DNA from: Chrysomallon squamiferum
Lineage: Eukaryota > Mollusca > Gastropoda > Neomphalida > Peltospiridae
Assembly: GCA_012295275.1 (NCBI GenBank)
Contig: CM022672.1
Coordinates: 19,351,394 to 19,415,393 of the forward strand
DNA length: 64,000 nt
Direction of reading: 5' to 3'
Below the pieces are notes generated by a model that saw only the letters and a program-made list of their open reading frames with translations, ran no database searches and was not told the origin of the DNA. Made by a program: the position numbers and the translations under genes. This document shows positions 22,321-39,380 of the stretch, piece after piece. Position 1 is the stretch's first letter, and each line of letters begins with the position of its first letter.

Positions 22321-23921
22321 CCAGTAAAGAGAGAAAATGGAGACAGTGGACAGATGATGTGTTGGTTCATGTGCTTTCTCCCAACATCTACAGAACTCCA
22401 TATGAAGCATTGCATTCTTTCCACTACTTTTCAGATGTAGGCAACTGGGAAAATATTTTTCCAATCTGGGAACGTCTCACAGTGATCTATGTTGGAGCTG
22501 CTGCGATGTTTGTCCTTGGCAGGATATTGAAAAAGAAGTATGTGTATATATAAATAGATACTGCACAGTTAGTACCTGTTTTAAGAGTGACATTGTAAAT
22601 CTTTTAATAGACGTCTTGTCATTCTTGATGCTATGTTTTGGAAACAGTGCAAACAAAAAAATATTTATATAAAAAATATAATATATACATACATGAAATT
22701 TATAATCAAATATATGCTGGATACATGATAAACTTAGTCTTGATACAATGTCACATATAACATATAAATTAAGAGAAACAATATAACCAGAAGAAAATGC
22801 AAGTAATATAAATAGTTTCATAAACTAGTTTTAATTAGCATGAAACGTGTTTCAAAAATAGTCAGTAGAAAATAATGAAAAGTTATAAATTGTTTTTATG
22901 TAATGTGAAAAAGAAATGTTGATACTTTTAATTATTTCATGGTCTGTTTAGTGTCAGTTTAAATGCTGATTAAACACTGTCAACACAAGTGAAGTTGAGG
23001 TATAATGAAAACAAACTTCTTATTTTTAGGTACAATTTGAAAGATGATGTGCGCCAGTCACTGTATGATAGCTGTATAGAATGGACTAAAGCTCTAGGTG
23101 AAAACAAATTCATGGGTGGTGACTCGCCAAATCTTGCTGATCTGGTATGAAATATATTATTATTGATTAGATAAGTTTTAAATAGTCATTTTTTTTCAGC
23201 TTTTGTAAACTTAAATGAATTTATTAATTCTTCATGATATACAAAATAGTTTAACACTCTCAGTCATTACAAAAGTACCTGTTTATGTTTCTGATTATAA
23301 GTTTCTTTTATTTATTTACTTTAATTTTATTTAATATTTAACCTTGTCAATGTATAAATTCAAAACATTTTTGTCAGTTTGAAATTTTAAATTCTTTATG
23401 CAGTGGTTGGTCATCTATTCAGATTCATTAAGAACAGAAAATAATTAATTAAGATTCATTAATTGTCTGACATCTTACTGTAAGAGTATTAGACAAAGAT
23501 GACATACATATCTTCATTCATCTGAAAAATACTATATGTATGTAAGACACAACATTCAGTGGGTTTTTTTTAGTTGTTTTTTTTACATTAATATATATTT
23601 TCCAGTATTCCCATAAGTGACTGATGTTAAACTGTTGAACATTGCTTGACTCCATTGTTAAAAAATACTGGATCAATCTAAAATTATTACATTGTCAAGA
23701 TTAATAAAGATAGATGTTAAAAAGTAAAGATGTGATTTTTTTTTTCTCTTTTTCCCTAATTCCAGTCTGTGTATGGAACTTTACATGCTATTGAAGGCTG
23801 CAAGGCTTTTGATGATTTGATTAATAACACAGACATTGGAAGCTGGTACTTCAGGACAAAGAAAGAAGTCATCTCACATGCTGGAGCCAACCGTAGAATT
23901 ATAGAAAGACCAACAGAATAA
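19857..23921 (+). CDS. PTGES2: Prostaglandin E synthase 2-like (glutaredoxin/GST-fold membrane protein)
   Basis: Exons: 19857-20150, 21033-21248, 21628-21827, 22325-22537, 23030-23144, 23766-23921. Phases agree at every join and give 397 aa (human about 377). An upstream in-frame ATG at 19821 would add 12 residues. The N-terminus is basic with a hydrophobic segment (LYAAGAVMFGTAVATTIAL) that fits a Golgi or mitochondrial membrane anchor. A glutaredoxin-like domain follows with the family's CPFC motif (Cys118, Cys121) and the KVPIL strand. The GST-C-like half contains SPNIYRTP, then FMGG...PNLADL and a C-terminal helix region close to the vertebrate protein. The family was described as isomerising PGH2 to PGE2. 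Its in vivo role is disputed and it also binds heme. The 3' exon order and lengths look normal. Intron 1 carries a 70-bp tandem repeat that runs up to the exon 2 acceptor. Confidence 0.95.
20255..20331. repeat. (AC)n microsatellite in PTGES2 intron 1
   Basis: About 38 AC units about 100 bp downstream of the exon 1 donor. Confidence 0.95.
20661..21020. repeat. 70-bp tandem repeat abutting PTGES2 exon 2
   Basis: About five copies of a 69-70 bp unit containing ATTTAGCTATCA and TTAATAAATTCAGGTT. The CAGG word occurs at about 20731, 20801, 20870, 20940 and 21010, spaced 69-70 bp. The last copy ends only about 12 bp before the real acceptor at 21032. Confidence 0.9.
22290..22324 (+). repeat. T31 tract forming a PTGES2 acceptor
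   Basis: An uninterrupted run of about 31 T followed directly by CCAG makes the 3' splice site of PTGES2 exon 4 (exon starts 22325). Confidence 0.9.
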
Positions 23922-25635
23922 CGTTAAGAAAAAAATCAACAACAGTATTAAATAAAATAAAAAAATAAAAATAAAAAAGCATGTACTGTTTACCATATTT
24001 TTTCATTACATTTTGTTAAAAGAATTGTTATTGCTATTTTAGAGCAGGTATAAATATTGTTAGTTTTGAAATAGTAGCTGTGAGCAAAACTTTGTCATTT
24101 TCATCATGTTAAACTAAGGTTAATGTGAGGTTTTGTCCGATTTATTTGTATCTGTTGTAACATATCCTTTGTGTTGGTGTTTGGTTTGCTGTATCCAGAA
24201 AGTGAAAATTCTTTCATAACACATATTTCCATTAGAACCACATTGCAAAATCAGGGTGTAAATGTTAACATTTTGTTTATTTATTGTTGTACACTGTAAT
24301 AGGTCATCACTTTATATTAAACATGCGTTGTAATGGAATGTTAATTTATGCCTGAATACTCTGTTATTCTTCACCATTTTGCAGATTGTTTCAGAACTAT
24401 TTCTAACACTGCCTAGTTCAGGTTTTGTTTTATATAATATTTTAGAGAAACTCTTAATTATTTTCTAGTACAATTAATAAATATCAAACACACATATAGT
24501 TTTGTTTGAAAAAAAAAAAAGTTGGTGATAGTTTTTTTTTTTTTGTTTTTTTTATAATCTATGTGGATATACAGATCTTTACACTAATAATATTCTTTTT
24601 GAGGTTTATCTTCTGTGTACCTGACCACTGGCTGGTACTGTCACAGGGTCATATAAATTTTTGAAAAATACATGTTTACTCATTTTGGTGTTTAATAAAT
24701 TGTTAACATGTGAAGAAATTTTTTTTTTTTTTTTTTAATTTAATACCTGACACTCTGGAATGTTTATTTTTCTGAAGCTTTTGTAAATATGGTTGGTTGA
24801 GATGTATTTTAGTGTTGTTGTGCAAACAAGTGAAATTCATTTTGTATTACATCATCTTTAGCCTAACAATAAAACAAGAAGAATATAAAACTGACATTTT
24901 TTCCTTTTATTGTGTTATTTTACCCAACACTTATTTTAAAAAATGTTTTTTGTATTCATTCACAAAATAATTAAATATCTCCAATGGCTGTATGGCACGT
25001 AAATGATGGGTTGATATGGGAAAATTAAAATCTTTTGATACAGTGTAAATAACAAGGAATTATAAAGTGGAGAAAATCAGCAAAAACAACACTTGATGCT
25101 ACAAAAACTGATATTAGAGATATTTTATTTCACAGATAATACTACTGGCAAGAAGTACTGCACATATATACTTCACAAAATGGAATGTAGATGAATAACA
25201 GCAGATAGCTAGCTATGCTTTTATAAAGACGTAATAATATGTAAGGGAAGGTAACCTAATTATGCCAGTGATCCTTTTTTAGTAATTATAATGAATTTTT
25301 TTTATCATTATTAATGTTAACTAAGCACCCCCCCCCAAAGACATCTAAATCATACTGAATAGTTGTTGATGGACTGCTCTATCATAATGTATTACATTCT
25401 TCTACTTTCCTTTCATACTGGCTGCCAAAATTTTCATTACAGTTCAGAAGAAAATGAATAATCATGATTATTTCATATCTGCATCATGAAACATTATTAT
25501 GGGATTCATCCTGAAGTAAATACTGCTTCAATCTTTTCTTTCCTTATTAAGAGTAAATAAATTAGACACGAAAGGAATGATATTCAGCCAATGTCTGCTC
25601 CTACTGTTAATAATAACACTGAAATAATAAAATGT
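23922..25635. other. Convergent 3' region between PTGES2 and BBLN
   Basis: The stop codons of PTGES2 (+) and BBLN (-) face each other here. Likely plus-strand poly(A) signals are AATAAA words shortly after the stop (about 23950) and at 24868. No further gene was seen; T/A homopolymers are frequent. Confidence 0.6.
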
Positions 25636-25827
25636 TCAGTCTGTTTTAAATTCTTGATTTTGTTCTTGTCGTATTTGCTCTCTTGTCTGTCGGCTCTCCT
25701 CCAACAAGTCTTTTAATTTAGAAAACAAATTATTATTCCTTTCTTCTATTGTGTTCAGACATTCATCCAACTGGTCCAGTGTTCTGTTCAGATCTCCATA
25801 TTCTGCAGATGGAAAAAAAAAAGTAAT

Positions 25828-25862
<35 letters not shown>

Positions 25863-26846
25863 AAACTGACCTTGATTTCATGGACTAACAAGGGGAGGGG
25901 TACCAGTCAAGAAAATGCAGAAGTCCAGACAATCACAAATGCAAACATTAATCCTAAAATTTAATAAAGCATTAATTTTTAGTACACATAACAATTATAT
26001 AATACTGTAATATAATAATGTAAGAATAATATATAGACATAAAACTATGTAAATGTAAACAAATGTCATACAGTATATTTAAAGAAAAATTATTATTCAA
26101 TCCGTATCTGGGAACCTGCAATAAAATTTAATATGCAAATGCGTGTTTGAGAGCTAAATTTTTTTTAGAAATGCTGATAAAATAGTCATAAACGAAGGTA
26201 TATGTGACCAGTTATGTCATCGATTACCATTAAGGCATTATGATTAAAATTCATCTATCATTCTATGTCAAAATTTATTTTTTGTTATTTTAAATTCTTA
26301 GTTATAATTGCCGAAATTCAAAATGGCATTTGAAACGGGGTTTTTAAATTTCTAATAATATGAATAATTAAAAAATTACGAATTATGGGGGTTTTTTGGT
26401 GGGTTGTGTTTGTTACAATGTAACGAATGTTATTGTTAGTGTATGTGATTATGCCGGCAAGGCTTGTTTTTTTTAGTATTAATATCATCAAAGTTACAAA
26501 AGTTATTGTAAACATTTATTATTATCAGACAACTAACAGAATTCATCTTTATTGTGAATTCTTTCAAAGATAGATTTTCAGTTACAGTGGTCCGAGTGGA
26601 TTGACTGTGATGCACTGAAGCATTGAACTGTGGGGTAATTTCTTCACTTATGAGATCCTCAGATCGGTAATAAAATGTTTAATGAAAACTTTAACTGAAA
26701 TATAATGAATTAATGAAAAAAATAGGTATATTACCTTGATTACATTCATCGACAATACTTTCGATGTCACTAGCATCTCCTTCATCATTAAGTGCCTCTG
26801 TTTTTACAGGTTCCTTATCTTCCTCTAGTTCGTCACCGTCTGCCAT
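25636..26846 (-). CDS. BBLN: Bublin coiled-coil protein (UPF0184, C9orf16 family)
   Basis: Two coding exons on the minus strand: 26846-26735 and 25802-25636, joined phase 1 across CAAG|GTAATA and CTGCAG|AATATGG. The product is 92 aa (human about 83). The first exon is acidic (MADGDELEEDKEPVKTEALN). The second carries the family core EYGDLNRTLDQLDECLNTIE followed by NNNLFSKLKDLLEESRQTRE, an amphipathic heptad coiled coil matching vertebrate C9orf16/BBLN. Known role: in C. elegans the homologue BBLN-1 keeps intermediate filaments organised at the apical intestinal surface. No enzymatic residue is expected. The gene is tail-to-tail with PTGES2 and head-to-head with DDX39B. A CACGTG E-box lies about 10 bp upstream of the ATG. 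Confidence 0.93.
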
Positions 26847-26857
26847 TTTGACTGGAT

Positions 26858-26866
26858 CACGTGACA
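26858..26866. promoter_or_regulatory. E-box (TCACGTGAC) between BBLN and DDX39B
   Basis: A palindromic TCACGTGA core lies about 12 bp upstream of the BBLN ATG in the shared upstream region with DDX39B. Such cores bind bHLH-Zip factors (USF, MITF/TFE, Myc/Max). Occupancy is an inference. Confidence 0.45.
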
Positions 26867-27315
26867 ATATATATATTTTTTGGCATTAGTTTTAATTACT
26901 AAAAGCAAAACCACTCTGAAGTATGTTTTCGTTTGCTACTATTATTATTATCATTATTATTATATGCTATATTACAATAAATGCATAAAAAATAACAAAG
27001 TTAAGATGTACATATTTAACACAGTACAGAGTACTAATTATTATGAGCATAGTTATGACAGTAATTTTAATAACTTTTAAAAAGACTTATTTTTAGAGAA
27101 GCAAATATTTTAAATTTTATTAAAATCAGGCTTCAGTTTTAAATTTAAAAAAAAAAACAAAAAAAAACAACATTTAAATGATAGGATTTACAATTATTGT
27201 GATAAATGTAATATATTTGCTATAATAATTTATTATAAGAGTGTTTGAAAAGGTTATATGTAACCCGGAAGGAATTGTTGTTCGAAAACCGGTCTACGTT
27301 TGTCAACGTATTTTC

Positions 27316-27333
27316 ATTGGCTCCTATATATAG
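27316..27333 (+). promoter_or_regulatory. DDX39B core promoter (CCAAT box and TATA box)
   Basis: ATTGG (inverted CCAAT) at 27316-27320 is followed within a few bases by TATATATAG at 27325-27333. Transcription would start near 27355. A short noncoding first exon could end at 27369 (CTTG|GTAACA) and splice to the acceptor TTTTTCAG at 27746, 19 nt before the ATG. The window's AT bias makes TATA-like words common; the nearby CCAAT makes this one more credible. Confidence 0.45.
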
Positions 27334-27765
27334 AAAACGACGCCGTGTTGTAGAAAGCAGAAAATCTTGGTAACATTTTTGTGTGAGTTTATCCTAATTA
27401 ATCTTTCTTATTTCAAGTAATCTTGATAGATGTTTATTTTATTTGAATGTGTTGGCTTCTGAAGATTACTAATTTTTTATTTAGTTGCTTCTGTACTTTT
27501 TATTTTCGTTGTTTCAAAGACGTTGAGATAGTTCGTAATTTTTTGTATTCTTTAACTAGACCAGAATGCATTGTGTTGATTGTTCCGGTGATAAAATTGT
27601 TGTGATGAAAGTTATTTTGTGTACAATATCTAAGTGAAATCAAAATAAGCGTGTTTTAAACATACAATATACAGAAATGTTCGTTAGTTAACGATTTAAA
27701 TTAAATTACATTGACTAGAATCCGCTTTTAAACAATTATTTTTCAGTTTCTAAAAAAGAAAAAAG

Positions 27766-33046
<5,281 letters not shown>

Positions 33047-33470
33047 AGCTATAGTTACCTGTAAAGGAAGAGGAGTGTGCTAGAATGAAGAGACTTATTT
33101 TTAATCTGTTTTATCCAAACATCTGAACAGTGTTGTAAAAAAATTCATTATCATTTGATGTACATTAACAATGGTCATGGATCAAACTTAGAAGTAGTTT
33201 TGGTGCAAAGTTAATTATGCATCCATTCAGTTGGAGAATTTCAGTGGAGACTAAGGGGGTGAAAAAAAGATGTTGTGTATCAGAGTAGATTGTTATATTC
33301 CAAATGTTACTATGGAGGAAATATTTTCATGCATTATTTCATTTACATTCTACTTGTAATATTCATTTGTGTACTCTACAAGCATTGTGGGATTTTTACT
33401 TCGCACATTTTATAAATTAGCATTTCTTCTGATCTTATACATTTGTGTTTGATTTTAATTGTCATATAAG

Positions 33471-33476
33471 AATAAA
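33471..33476 (+). terminator. Likely DDX39B poly(A) signal AATAAA
   Basis: AATAAA lies 425 nt after the DDX39B stop and is followed by T/G-rich sequence (ACTTTGTTAATG) about 30 nt on, as expected for a cleavage site. Confidence 0.5.
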
Positions 33477-35164
33477 CATTTTTATTGGAATTCCCACTTG
33501 CATTGACTTTGTTAATGAGCAGGTATTAAGAATCAATGAAAACAAGAAAATACCATTCACGTTATGAATATTAAACATTCTGGTGTCCATGTTTGACCAC
33601 ATATCATGTTGAACAGTTTTAATGTGTTTTGTGAATTCATTTGATAACTTTAGCTTAGATTTATGATTGAAGTGATAGTTTCTCTGAAGTTTATATTGAA
33701 AAATAAATCAATTTGTCAAGTTAATTTTAAATTTTCATCAGTTTTCTTTCCTGATGGAAGAAAACAGAATAAAAATATTTATTTCATTTATATAGTTCTT
33801 GTTTTATTTAACAGTGCAAATGTGAAAATTGAAAATGAAATGTATATGGGAGAACAGGTAAAAAAAAAAAAATGTTTAGAAATGTCTACGTTAGTGTTGT
33901 GTAAATTTAATTTACAAAAATGAAGTCATTTAGTTGGTTAAGTTCTATATTTGTATAGTTGACTAGTAATTAAATTATACCATTTTGCTACTCAGTGAAT
34001 TTGTATTACCTGTTTTCCTAAGGGTCCAAAATGTTATACATGGAATAATACACATTTGATAGGAAATAATGAAAATACTGTAAACCAATTGTGAAAGTTC
34101 ACTCAAGTGATTAATTAATATACAAGGCAGATGTTGGTTGAAACTAGTGTTTGGATTAATTTCAAATTAAAACTTTTGTAATTCTTAATAGTTCAGAACA
34201 CAATTCAGTCTGGAGCATGCACGTTAAAATTAAGTAATTTTTGAAGGCTTGTTAGATTTCATTTCAAAATTAATTTTATATCTTCTGTATGTGCCATATA
34301 AATATCTTTTTAAATTAACCAGTTTACCAAAGGTGTAGACAAAAATCATTGTTTTAGCAATTGTGTATATATTTAAAAACAAAACAAACTCGTTTACCTG
34401 TCAAAGTAAATATTTTATTGCTATTTTTTTTCCACTAAAAGGTATACTAAATACAGTATATTGCTTTATAGTAATGAGCAACATGTCAAATGTATTTCTT
34501 TTTAAAAAAACAAAAACAATAAAAAGCACAACAAAATTTATGAGCAATATAACTGGTTAACAATCAACATGAAACTGGAATGATGACAGTATAGCAACTA
34601 CAGTATTTAAATTATGTAACTGGTTTTCTTATCCAGAATATGTATTCCAAAGTCTAAAATGAAACTAGCTGGATCAGTATTAAATAAACCAACAGTCAAG
34701 ACACACTGCAACTAATTATAAATAACCTGCACCATAAAGTATGATTTAAAAAAAAATCTATAAGTTACATGTGTGTGTGTGTATGTATATATATATATAA
34801 ATGAACATACAAAATAATACAAAATTATGAGAATCGGAACATCTCGGGTGATAAAGCAAATTTAAAAAAAAAATTGAAAGCATAAGTTAATATCATGCAA
34901 CCAGAGCCCAGCTCTCATGTGCCAAATTAGGTGATTATCAGTCACTAAAATTTCTGACCAAGTAAAAACCAAAAACACATTAAATATTTGCCTACAACTG
35001 CTCTAAAGCTTAAATTATGGGTAATTTATTTCCATGTCATAAAGATGAGTAGAAAAAATAAAATATAAAAAATATAAATGTAACAAGGTAAAATACTATA
35101 TTTTAAAACAACGTTTCCATTATGGTGTACAATAACTCTCTAAAAAATAAAAGTATATGTGTTT

Positions 35165-35425
35165 AAAGCATTCATCTGTATTATTGACATTGTGTGGCTA
35201 TGAACTATAAAAACTGACTTCTATAAAAACAATAAATAAAATTTTTAAGATTTCAAAACGTAAAAACAAACACCACTTAAATTCTTTTAAAGCATTCATC
35301 TGAATATTATGACAATCTGTGGCTATAAACTATAAAAATTTACTTCAATAAAAACAATACATAAAATTTTAACGGTTTCAAAACATTTTATGTAAAAAAC
35401 AAACACCACTTAAATTCTTTTAAAC
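35165..35425. repeat. 124-bp tandem duplication in the SAPC2 3' region
   Basis: AAAGCATTCATCTG starts at 35165 and again at 35289. The two copies share TGTGGCTAT, ACTATAAAAA, ACAATA-ATAAAAT and AACAAACACCACTTAAATTC. The second copy has small insertions. Confidence 0.85.
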
Positions 35426-35675
35426 ATAACAGTTGTGCTTTTTTTGTTTTTTTTGTTCTATGCATGTTTTGTTTTTGTTTTTTTTTGTTAGCAAAAATAA
35501 AACTGAAATCCTCCCCACAAACAATTACATAAAATATTTTCATAGATTATTTCTCAACTGCAAACAGTCTAGGTTAAAATAAAGACTAGCATGTATTAAC
35601 ACCACAAGCAGGCGGAGCTAAACGAACACAATTAGGGGTTCGGTGGGTGAAATAAAAACAACAATACAAAACCCA

Positions 35676-38600
35676 TCACATGAATGTAGTGTCATCATAA
35701 CTTGTTTTGTGGATGCAGCGAGCTTCAAACAGTTCTCGTATAAGTGTGGCTTTCTCCTGCTCCAGCTGTGTTATCTTATCACTTTTTTGGCTGACTTCCT
35801 AGAAACAGATGAATAAAAAATTTAATGAATATAATTTAAGATTAGTTGTGTTTATCTTGTTACATCATACACCCAAATATGAAATCAATAATATTTCAAA
35901 TGTTGCTTATTGTTTTCAAAATGAAATCATGAAAAGATCTTTAGTGTAATTTAAGAAACACAACACAAATGCTAAAAGTTTCAAAAATCATTTGAGATAC
36001 TATGTAAAATCTGTTACTCAAAAAAAAAAAAAAATAATATAAAAAAATAATTTAAAAAAAACAACATAAAATTCAAATTTTTTAAAAAGTAAATAACAAT
36101 AACTTTGAGATATATAATAAAAAAAAATCAGTCAGTCAATATATTTGTTTTTTGTTATATTAAACAGAATAAAGTTTTACCTGAGTCAGTTGCCTGTTTT
36201 GGCCTTTTAGCATTTTTATTGTTGACTCATTCATAACATGCAACTTACGAGAACCCAGAGCTAAATTCATATGTAGAGGAAATCCCTAAAATAGAACCAT
36301 TCAATGTTAAAAAAAAAAAATTCTAACATAATTGATGTATATTAAAATAAAATATGATCAAATATTACTAATTATTAATTTATTTATTAATGTTTGTAAA
36401 TAAAGATATTATTAAAAAGGCAAAAAATACATTAAAATCAGAAAGCAAGAAGTCTAATATATATACCACAATAATAAATCTAAACAATAGCTAGAAAATA
36501 AAAACAACCTATACCCCCACATGCACAATTCATTAATCAATAAATTTACCTTCTCTGAACTTTCAATTAGTGTTTTGAGCTGCTGATTTACTTCCGTGAT
36601 TCTAGACTTCTGGAAGTTCATTCTTTCTTGATGAGCTTCTAATGAATGCTCCTGAAATGAAAATATAATTTGCCTTTCACTGAAAGTACATTGTTTACTG
36701 ACAATTTATACTTCAAAATGATAGGAAATGTATTCATGTCTATTTAAAATAAAATGAAAAACAGACAATCCACACCCATAAACATTTGAAAAAAACAAAA
36801 AAAAAAAAACAATGGACAGTTACAATGTTTTCTGTGATCCTATAATGTCTGTAATGCAGTCATTGCTTAAAGAACAAATACCTGGAACAACTATAAATGC
36901 ATAATTTATGAGGTTTTTTTTTTTTTAACCTCAGAACAGATAGAAGCTTAATTCACAATTAATTGACCAGAGTAAATTACTTGAACATTTAAAAGTGTGT
37001 TTTTTATAAATCATTTTTTATAAAAAATACTGAGTAAAAAAGGAAATCAACTGATGAATAATCTTTCATGACAGTTTTAACACACACACACACACTATAA
37101 AATAACAACAATAATAAATAATGTTTTTCTCACATTTAGGTTAGATTTGCCCAGGTACTTCTGCTTCTCTTGAATGGCAGAGAGCTGTTTACGATACCAT
37201 TCACATGTCTGTTCACACATTTCCAGACCCTGAAGAAGTACATCACGCTCTTCTTCAAGTTGCTTCATACGCTTGATCTGTAATTAAAGAACTTAAAATT
37301 AAACTCTGAAAATGCAGATATCTTAGGAATAAAAATGCATTTTTAGTGCACCTGTATTAACTTAGCACATCTACAAAAAAGAAAAGAAAAAACATTTTAA
37401 AAGTAATATTAAAAAAGAAATAGCTATAAATTTGCTTTTGTTAATGAAAAAATTGTTTGTCCTCGAAAATTTTAGTTGAATGTTACTAAGCAGTTTTTCA
37501 TACCAGTGTCTGCATGCACTATTCATTAAAATCTGTCACATTCTTATAATTTTATAAATTGTACTTGTAATTATTAAACAACAATATCTATTTTATACGA
37601 AATTCGGCCCAAGCATTCAAAAAAGACACAAAAATGGATGTAATAAGAAAACGGATCGTGCAACATATCAAGGCCCAGGTTTCAGTTCTAACCATTATCA
37701 TTATCATGTGATCTGCAACACACTCCTCACAACACAAAGAAAACATTAACTTTTGGGTGATGCACAAGGAAATACCTACAGCATTGTAATCCACACCACT
37801 GGACAGTGTGTGCCTGCGAGCTGAATTCTGACGTCTCACTGGCTTCTGTACAAATTTACTTCCGTCCTCTCGAGCATTGTGACTGTTATCAACATTTCGT
37901 TTTTGAAACTGCTCAATGTTAGCTGAAGAAAAAAAGTTCAAGACATGATTTCAGTAAAAAACCATTTTTTTTAAAAGTACAAAGTTTAAGTAACTTCAAT
38001 AACAACAACAAAAATTTAAACCTTTAAAAAAAAAATAAAGTTGATGTTCATTAACTTCACATACAAATATGACACACATTTACAGTTTGAATATTATTAT
38101 CTCTGACAATTAATTTTCGTCTTCAAAAATAAATAAATAAAATACCATATATAGCTTGTGGATCACTCTTGTATATATTTGCTGAAGTCAGTTTACTTTC
38201 ACTCTTGGATGCTAAGATAGCTGCATGTTCTTTCTGCCAGTTCTTCAACTCAGTGAGAACTCTGTCACTCTTCGAGAAATCCCGTGGTGGAAGTTTTGGT
38301 GGAATTAAATCAGAGCCACTTAGTGATTTTTTTGGCACTGACTGATGAGATCGTTCTGGTCGTGAAGGTGGGTGCACATCTTGGCTGCTATAAATATCAT
38401 TTCTGGCAGGACCTGTATGTTGTCTACGATTATTTGTGTTTGCAGCATTATTTGGTTTTACAGCTGCTGTTACTGGATAATTTACATGTGATGTGGTTGT
38501 TTGATTTCGATATGGAGTATTCTGCACCCAGCTACCTGAGGATCCTGGTGCATCTCTTGATTTCGATCTTCGGCCCGAAATGTGGTTTATATTGCTACTT

Positions 38601-38983
38601 CGAGTCTTAATTAAATTGCTTTTGTCAACTGTCTTATCGGTATTTCCATCTTTATTTACTTTGCCATTTTCAAATACATTTCTGCTGGAAAACAGGGCAA
38701 GTTTCAAACCAGCAACAAACCTTTCGAAACTAAGTAAACCATTAGGAGGTGTAACTTTCCGCAATGCTTCAATCACCCCAAACGGCAAGCCTTTAACGCC
38801 TTGATCACTCCATCGAGATTCAATGTCACATAATCTTACAAAACCATTTCGATTTTCGTCCAAAATTTCAAACAAAATTTTTAAGGAAGAAACAAACTGT
38901 CTAGGTAACTCAATGTCTGTGTTTGTCAGATTGTTTTCAACCGTAGACATAATTACAGTTCCGAAGTCTATCTGTCTAGACAC
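35676..38983 (-). CDS. SAPC2: Suppressor APC domain-containing protein 2-like
   Basis: Minus-strand exons: 38983-38146, 37922-37780, 37277-37134, 36651-36550, 36285-36181, 35798-35676, giving 484 aa from the first ATG. A second in-frame ATG at 38950 gives 473 and fits the family start better. Human SAPC2 is about 394 aa. The N-terminus has an EF-hand-like domain (SLKILFEILDENRNGFVRL, then DIESRW and FERFVAGLKLAL) as in SAPC2/p42.3. A Ser/Asn-rich linker follows, then RRHTLSSGVDY. The C-terminal coiled coil (QLEEERDVLLQGLEMCEQT, EWYRKQL, KGQNRQLTQEV, ITQLEQEKATLIRELFEAR) matches the Suppressor APC domain. Vertebrate SAPC2 acts in mitotic spindle orientation and apical polarity. The exon 2 donor must be GCT|GTAGGT to keep frame; a competing GT lies 4 nt further on. 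Several CCAAT boxes lie upstream. Confidence 0.93.
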
Positions 38984-39129
38984 ACACAGTGTAAAGAGAC
39001 ATCGTCTGAATTGAGATTATGTACCAAGTATTACAACTGATGCTACGCCTTATATTGAAATATCCATAACATGACAATAATGTTTGAGATACCAGTGTAA
39101 ATTGGATTTTTTTCTTTCAGTTTAACAAA

Positions 39130-39247
39130 CCAATGTTCATTGGTTCATTTCAAGATACTCTTTTGTAAAAGTCGAGCAGATATGTAGATTATTTATATCA
39201 TATATCTTAGAGAGCTTCTGTTCTATTGGTCAATCTGCAAACCAATG
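39130..39247 (-). promoter_or_regulatory. CCAAT-box cluster upstream of SAPC2
   Basis: Two CCAAT words face each other in CCAATGTTCATTGG (39130-39143), and another pair occurs at about 39225 (ATTGG) and 39242 (CCAAT). They lie 150-260 bp upstream of the SAPC2 ATG. Clustered NF-Y sites are common in vertebrate cell-cycle promoters. Function here is an inference. Confidence 0.4.
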
Positions 39248-39307
39248 TCCCTATCTTATCAAGCATTATACATTTAAACCTTTAACAAAGACTTTTTCTC
39301 ATGGAGA

Positions 39308-39380
39308 GCCACCATAGCTCAGTGGTTAGAGCACTGGTCTTGTAAACCAGGGGTCGGGAGTTCGATCCTCCCTGGTGGCT
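39308..39380 (+). tRNA. tRNA-Thr (anticodon TGT)
   Basis: A complete 73-nt cloverleaf. Acceptor stem GCCACCA/TGGTGGC, D-arm GCTC...GAGC, anticodon stem CTGGT/ACCAG around loop CTTGTAA (anticodon TGT), variable loop GGGTC, T-arm GGGAG-TTCGATC-CTCCC, discriminator T. The A and B boxes are intact. A T5 Pol III terminator lies 15 nt downstream (39395-39399). No intron. Confidence 0.96.

Larger units (their letters stand above)
33047..35675. other. Convergent 3' region between DDX39B and SAPC2
   Basis: The stretch holds the 3' UTRs of both genes. It contains the DDX39B poly(A) signal and a 124-bp tandem duplication near the SAPC2 end. No other coding frame looked real. Confidence 0.6.
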
